A model generated the notes under the pieces. That model did not search any database. It worked only from the letters and a program-made list of their open reading frames with translations, and was not told where the DNA came from. Shown in pieces: positions 60,720 to 64,000 of a stretch of DNA of 64,000 bases. Origin of the DNA: Algoriphagus sp. (GTDB taxonomy: Bacteria > Bacteroidota > Bacteroidia > Cytophagales > Cyclobacteriaceae); contig JAGXQZ010000063.1 of assembly GCA_018336015.1 (NCBI GenBank), positions 1 to 64,000 on the forward strand, given 5' to 3'. The position numbers were made by a program, and so were the translations under genes. The first letter of the stretch is position 1. Each line of letters begins with the position of its first letter.

Positions 60720-62111
60720 TTAGTGTTTTTCGTGGTAGAAAGCTCCTTGGAAGGCTTCAAAGTAAGCATCTACATCTTGCATGCAGCGATGTGCTTCTTC
60801 ATTGGCTCTCAGGAAAATCGGTTCCACCATTTCTGTAGCGGCCACCAACTGACGCTGGTCATCCTTGTCCGCTTTGATGTCGAAGTATTTCACACCATCC
60901 ACAAAGGTCATTTGTGGTACTGCATAAGAAGAAAGCGGATGGGTATCGAAAATCACGATATCCGCCTGCTTACCCACTTCGATAGAACCCACTTTATCAT
61001 CTATTCCCAACTGCTTGGCAGGGTTGATCGTGATCATGGCCAAAGCTTCATCGTCTGTCAAACCTCCGTAACGCTGAGTTTTGGCAGCCTCATGATAAAG
61101 GTGACGAATTAGTTCAGCAGAGTCAGAGTTGATTGAGGTAATTGCTCCGTTACGCTGAAGGATGGCTGCGTTGTAGGCTGTGGAATAATAAACTTCCATT
61201 TTATATGCCCACCAGTCTGCAAAGACCGACGCCCCCATGGTGTATTCGGCAATTTCAGGAGCTACTTTGAAGCCTTCGTTGGTATGCTGGAAAACGAGCT
61301 TCTTGATGTTGAAATCCTTTGCTACATTGATTAGCATGTAGATTTCATCTGCACGATAGGAGTGGCAATGGATGATGATTTTGCCATCCAGAATATCCGC
61401 CAACGTTTGTAGACGCTCACTGTAAGCAGGAGGGGTAAGGGTGTTTCCCTTGGTTGCTTTCGCAGCATGGTAAGTTTCCCATGCTTTTTTGTATTGGAGT
61501 GCTTCGCTAAAACCATTTCTCAACACTGCTTCCACACCCATTCGGGTACGAGGCTGAATTCCGTTTCCACGTCCGTGTACTCGGGTGGGGTTTTCACCCA
61601 AGGCAAACTTGATGGTACGTGGAGCATCCTGCATGATGATGTCTGCAGGGTCTTTGGCGCCCCATCGGTGTTTCAAGGTTGCGTTTTGTCCACCTACTAC
61701 GTTGGCTGATCCGTGCATGGCATGAGAAATAGTCACCCCACCTGCCAAGGCACGGTAGATTCCGATTTCAAAAGGATTGACCACATCTTTCATTCGGACT
61801 TCTGAGGTGATCGGTGCGGAGGCTTCGTTGACTACATCCAATGCGACGTGTGAGTGTGCGTCGATGATTCCAGGCATCACGTATTTGCCTGTGGCATCAA
61901 TGGTCTGAACACCGGCAGGTGCTGCGATATTTTTGCCGATTTGCTTGATGATTCCGTCTTGAACCAGTACATCCGAGTTTTCCAGATTTCCTTTGGTGAC
62001 GGTTAATACAGTTGCGTTTTTAATCAAAACACTTCCTTTGGGAGCTTGTGCCTGAGCGGTACTCAAACCTAGGCCCAAGAAAGCAGCAAGTATAAAATTG
62101 AGCTTTTTCAT
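60720..62111 (-). CDS. Amidohydrolase family protein, exported, metal site intact (second of three)
   Basis: 463 residues. A signal peptide (to AQAQ) is followed by the amidohydrolase core: H86-x-H88 in GIIDAHSHVA, later His in IIHCHSYRADE and VFQHTNEGF, and the Asp in SINSDSAEL. These are the metal ligands of the imidazolonepropionase/prolidase-like exported amidohydrolases. A peptidase or cyclic-amide hydrolase activity in the periplasm is likely. It is the only one of the three that has the full site, so it may be the active subunit. Four nt separate it from the first gene. Confidence 0.92.
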   Translation of the reverse strand: MKKLNFILAAFLGLGLSTAQAQAPKGSVLIKNATVLTVTKGNLENSDVLVQDGIIKQIGKNIAAPAGVQTIDATGKYVMPGIIDAHSHVALDVVNEASAPITSEVRMKDVVNPFEIGIYRALAGGVTISHAMHGSANVVGGQNATLKHRWGAKDPADIIMQDAPRTIKFALGENPTRVHGRGNGIQPRTRMGVEAVLRNGFSEALQYKKAWETYHAAKATKGNTLTPPAYSERLQTLADILDGKIIIHCHSYRADEIYMLINVAKDFNIKKLVFQHTNEGFKVAPEIAEYTMGASVFADWWAYKMEVYYSTAYNAAILQRNGAITSINSDSAELIRHLYHEAAKTQRYGGLTDDEALAMITINPAKQLGIDDKVGSIEVGKQADIVIFDTHPLSSYAVPQMTFVDGVKYFDIKADKDDQRQLVAATEMVEPIFLRANEEAHRCMQDVDAYFEAFQGAFYHEKH

Positions 62112-62115
62112 CTGT

Positions 62116-63813
62116 TTAGTTGCTTAGGCTTGGTGAAGAAAGAGTGGCTTTAACTGGGAAAGAACCCATTTGAGGAACAGAGAGAGAACCTTCCATGGTA
62201 TTGCCGTTGATTTCCCCGGTGACCGTGACGTTGAGACTCATTCCTCCGGCAGATACTGCAAATTCAAAGCTTAATGTTTTTCCATTGAGTGTAGCATTTT
62301 TGATCGGAGAGGTGACTTTACCTGATCCGGCAGGATCGTCATAGCTGATGGTACCACCCAAAACACCGTTTTCTCTTTTCAAAACGATTTCACCACCAGA
62401 GCTTCCTGCAGGTGTTTCAGAGGTATATTCCCAAACGCCCTCTACCGAAGTGCCAGCCGCTCCAGTTGATTTTTGTTCTTCTTTGGCAGCTTTCTTTTTT
62501 ACTTCGTAGGTGAAAATATTTCCATCTACAACCACATGCTTGATTTGAGCATCTTCATGGAATACTGCGTCCGTCGATACAATTAGATTAGCCATTTTAC
62601 CTTTTTCAATAGAACCGGCTACTCTTGAAATTCCTAAAATGGAGGCAGGATTGGTAGTAAGGGCTGCAAAGGCAGCTTTTTCGCTCAGACCGTTTTTGAT
62701 CATCGTTTGAATGGCCTTCATGGCATCGCCTGGCTTGGCGTCAGCCGTAGAAAATGCAAATGGAATCCCCGCCTTTTCAAGCATTGAAGCTTGCTTAAGC
62801 GCTTTTTCATAGGATTCTTTCACACGCTGGTATTGGGCTTTTGTAGCATCTGTTACCCCTTCAGTTTTCTGTGATTTTACAGCCTTATCGTCCGGCACTT
62901 GTAATTTGATCAGCACCGGAGTGCCTGAGGCTTTGATTTGATCGATTACGGTTTCGTAATTTTCAAGTCCGGTTAAGACCAGTTTAAATCCCAGCTCCTT
63001 TTGCAATGCTAATGCTCTTCTGATTTCAAGATCTGATGAAGCAGTGAACAGCACAGGAATCTGCTTTTGAACAGCAGCTGCCATAGCAGCTTGAGTGGGA
63101 GTAGTCTGAGGTCTTTTCACCCCGGCAGTGGAAGCATACATTTTTTCATGCTCAAGGGCTAAGGTGGTATTCTGATAGACATCTCTGAACTTTGCCATAA
63201 CCCCTGCTAAAGTTGCAGGATACATGTTTCTAGAACCACGAAAATTTGCAGCTAGACTGGAGTTAACCTGAATAAGGTTTGTAGCATTTCCGTCACCCAA
63301 AACCATGATAGCGGCCTTTCCAGGGAGCATGCCTCCATCAGGGAGAATTTGGCTGATGGTAAAACCAGTCTTTCTCCAATCATCCACTTGATTTCCGCTG
63401 ATCGCAAATTGATCTACGGCAGATCTCCATGGAGTTATTCCAGCAAATTCATCAGGTGGATTAGAGGACACGAGGTCTTTGGGTCTTTCTGCCTCTTTGG
63501 GTCTGGTGATTCCCATAGAACCAGCACCATCTATAAATCCAGGATAAACAAATAAGGAGTCCCCTGAAATGATTTTAGCTTCTTTAGGTATCTGGAGTCC
63601 AGATCCTACACCCAAAATCACTCCATCTTTGAATATAACGGTTGCTTTGGTGCCAGCTTGTCCAGGAGCTGTGATGACCGTTGCATTGGTGATAGCGTAG
63701 GTTGAGGTAACCCGCCTTTTGCCGGTAGGGTCACTTTGACCCCATACAGTTTGGCTGAGTATCCCCATCACCAAGCATCCAAGCATGCTTGCTTTCAGAA
63801 ATAGTTTTTTCAT
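62116..63813 (-). CDS. Amidohydrolase-like exported protein lacking the metal HxH, with extra beta domain (first of three)
   Basis: 565 residues. A signal peptide (to TVWGQ) is followed by an amidohydrolase-like body in which the strand-1 motif reads YPGFIDGAGSMG (90-101), with no HxH. The end of the composite domain is clear (TNPASILGISRVAGSIEKGKMANLIVSTD near 410). The last 100 residues form a separate beta-rich domain (VWEYTSETPAG, then GEINGNTMEGSLSVPQMG), of a type often seen as a C-terminal add-on. First gene of the operon. It probably lacks hydrolase activity itself. Confidence 0.85.
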   Translation of the reverse strand: MKKLFLKASMLGCLVMGILSQTVWGQSDPTGKRRVTSTYAITNATVITAPGQAGTKATVIFKDGVILGVGSGLQIPKEAKIISGDSLFVYPGFIDGAGSMGITRPKEAERPKDLVSSNPPDEFAGITPWRSAVDQFAISGNQVDDWRKTGFTISQILPDGGMLPGKAAIMVLGDGNATNLIQVNSSLAANFRGSRNMYPATLAGVMAKFRDVYQNTTLALEHEKMYASTAGVKRPQTTPTQAAMAAAVQKQIPVLFTASSDLEIRRALALQKELGFKLVLTGLENYETVIDQIKASGTPVLIKLQVPDDKAVKSQKTEGVTDATKAQYQRVKESYEKALKQASMLEKAGIPFAFSTADAKPGDAMKAIQTMIKNGLSEKAAFAALTTNPASILGISRVAGSIEKGKMANLIVSTDAVFHEDAQIKHVVVDGNIFTYEVKKKAAKEEQKSTGAAGTSVEGVWEYTSETPAGSSGGEIVLKRENGVLGGTISYDDPAGSGKVTSPIKNATLNGKTLSFEFAVSAGGMSLNVTVTGEINGNTMEGSLSVPQMGSFPVKATLSSPSLSN

Positions 63814-64000
63814 TCGTTTGATGGTTATTCTTTAGTCAGCAAGCTAATAAATGCCCTTTGACTATTTAGGAAGATTTTTTTTTTGAAACTTTTTTTTTGA
63901 CAAATGGCTCTGAAAGAAGGCTAAAATGCGAATAAGTGCATTTGATTTTCATCCTATATAAATTCTCCTTATTTGAATGGTATAAGCTGCTAGATAATAG
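63814..64000. other. Upstream region of the amidohydrolase operon
   Basis: 187 bp up to the window edge, rich in A and T runs. No clear TAnnTTTG box or operator was found in the minus-strand direction. Confidence 0.4.

Overview
The window is a piece of a Bacteroidota chromosome, most likely a Cytophagales member of the Cyclobacteriaceae/Algoriphagus type. The evidence is a type IX secretion C-terminal sorting domain, a SusC/SusD pair, an alpha/beta-fused 2-oxoacid dehydrogenase E1, a split transketolase, promoters of the TTTG-N19-TAnnTTTG type, and the short interspersed repeats common in this phylum. No tRNA, rRNA, CRISPR array, prophage or insertion sequence was recognised. One structural RNA is clear: RNase P RNA on the minus strand near 24.3-24.7 kb.

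Layout. 1-2.2 kb: 3' part of a large secreted repeat protein. 2.3-12.8 kb: mostly minus-strand housekeeping genes (GNAT; an FAH-M23-Bcp-split transketolase operon; SGNH hydrolase; LD-carboxypeptidase; PBP4-type carboxypeptidase; DUF423; YggS). 12.9-17.1 kb: plus-strand GH3-like protein, LysE exporter, small membrane protein and lipoproteins, and YjdM. 17.2-29.3 kb: alanine dehydrogenase, E1 fusion, LuxE-like protein, a sigma-54 type response regulator without a DNA-binding domain, rnpB, DUF3109, YciH, UspA, MenA and glutathione peroxidase. 29.3-34.8 kb: an arginine-centred stretch (argS, arginase, arginine decarboxylase) interrupted by a GxxExxY gene bounded by inverted repeats. 35-38.6 kb: M15-like DUF5715 protein, UDP-glucuronate decarboxylase, acyl-CoA dehydrogenase.

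38.7-51.8 kb is the most coherent functional unit. uxaC, an SDR-type mannonate oxidoreductase and uxuA convert glucuronate to 2-keto-3-deoxygluconate. A divergent LacI regulator lies next to them, followed by a SusD/SusC uptake pair and a two-gene operon for a double-DUF1080 protein and a Tat-exported Gfo/Idh/MocA oxidoreductase. Three LacI-type half-palindromes of the same form (GNAANCGNTTNC) lie upstream of uxaC/lacI, of susC and of the DUF1080 operon, so these units probably form one regulon. No classical glycoside hydrolase is present. An oxidative route to free glucuronate from glucuronides is therefore the main hypothesis of this report.

51.8-64 kb: an rRNA-type THUMP methyltransferase, a plug-only TonB-receptor-like protein, a HepT/MntA toxin-antitoxin pair with all signature residues, an M28 peptidase, and an operon of three exported amidohydrolase-like proteins, two of which lack the metal-binding HxH. 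Intergenic DNA carries several degenerate short-period tracts (7, 8 and 9 bp units, some in inverted pairs) and perfect or near-perfect hairpin repeats. Some of these extend into apparent reading frames and make misleading N-termini.
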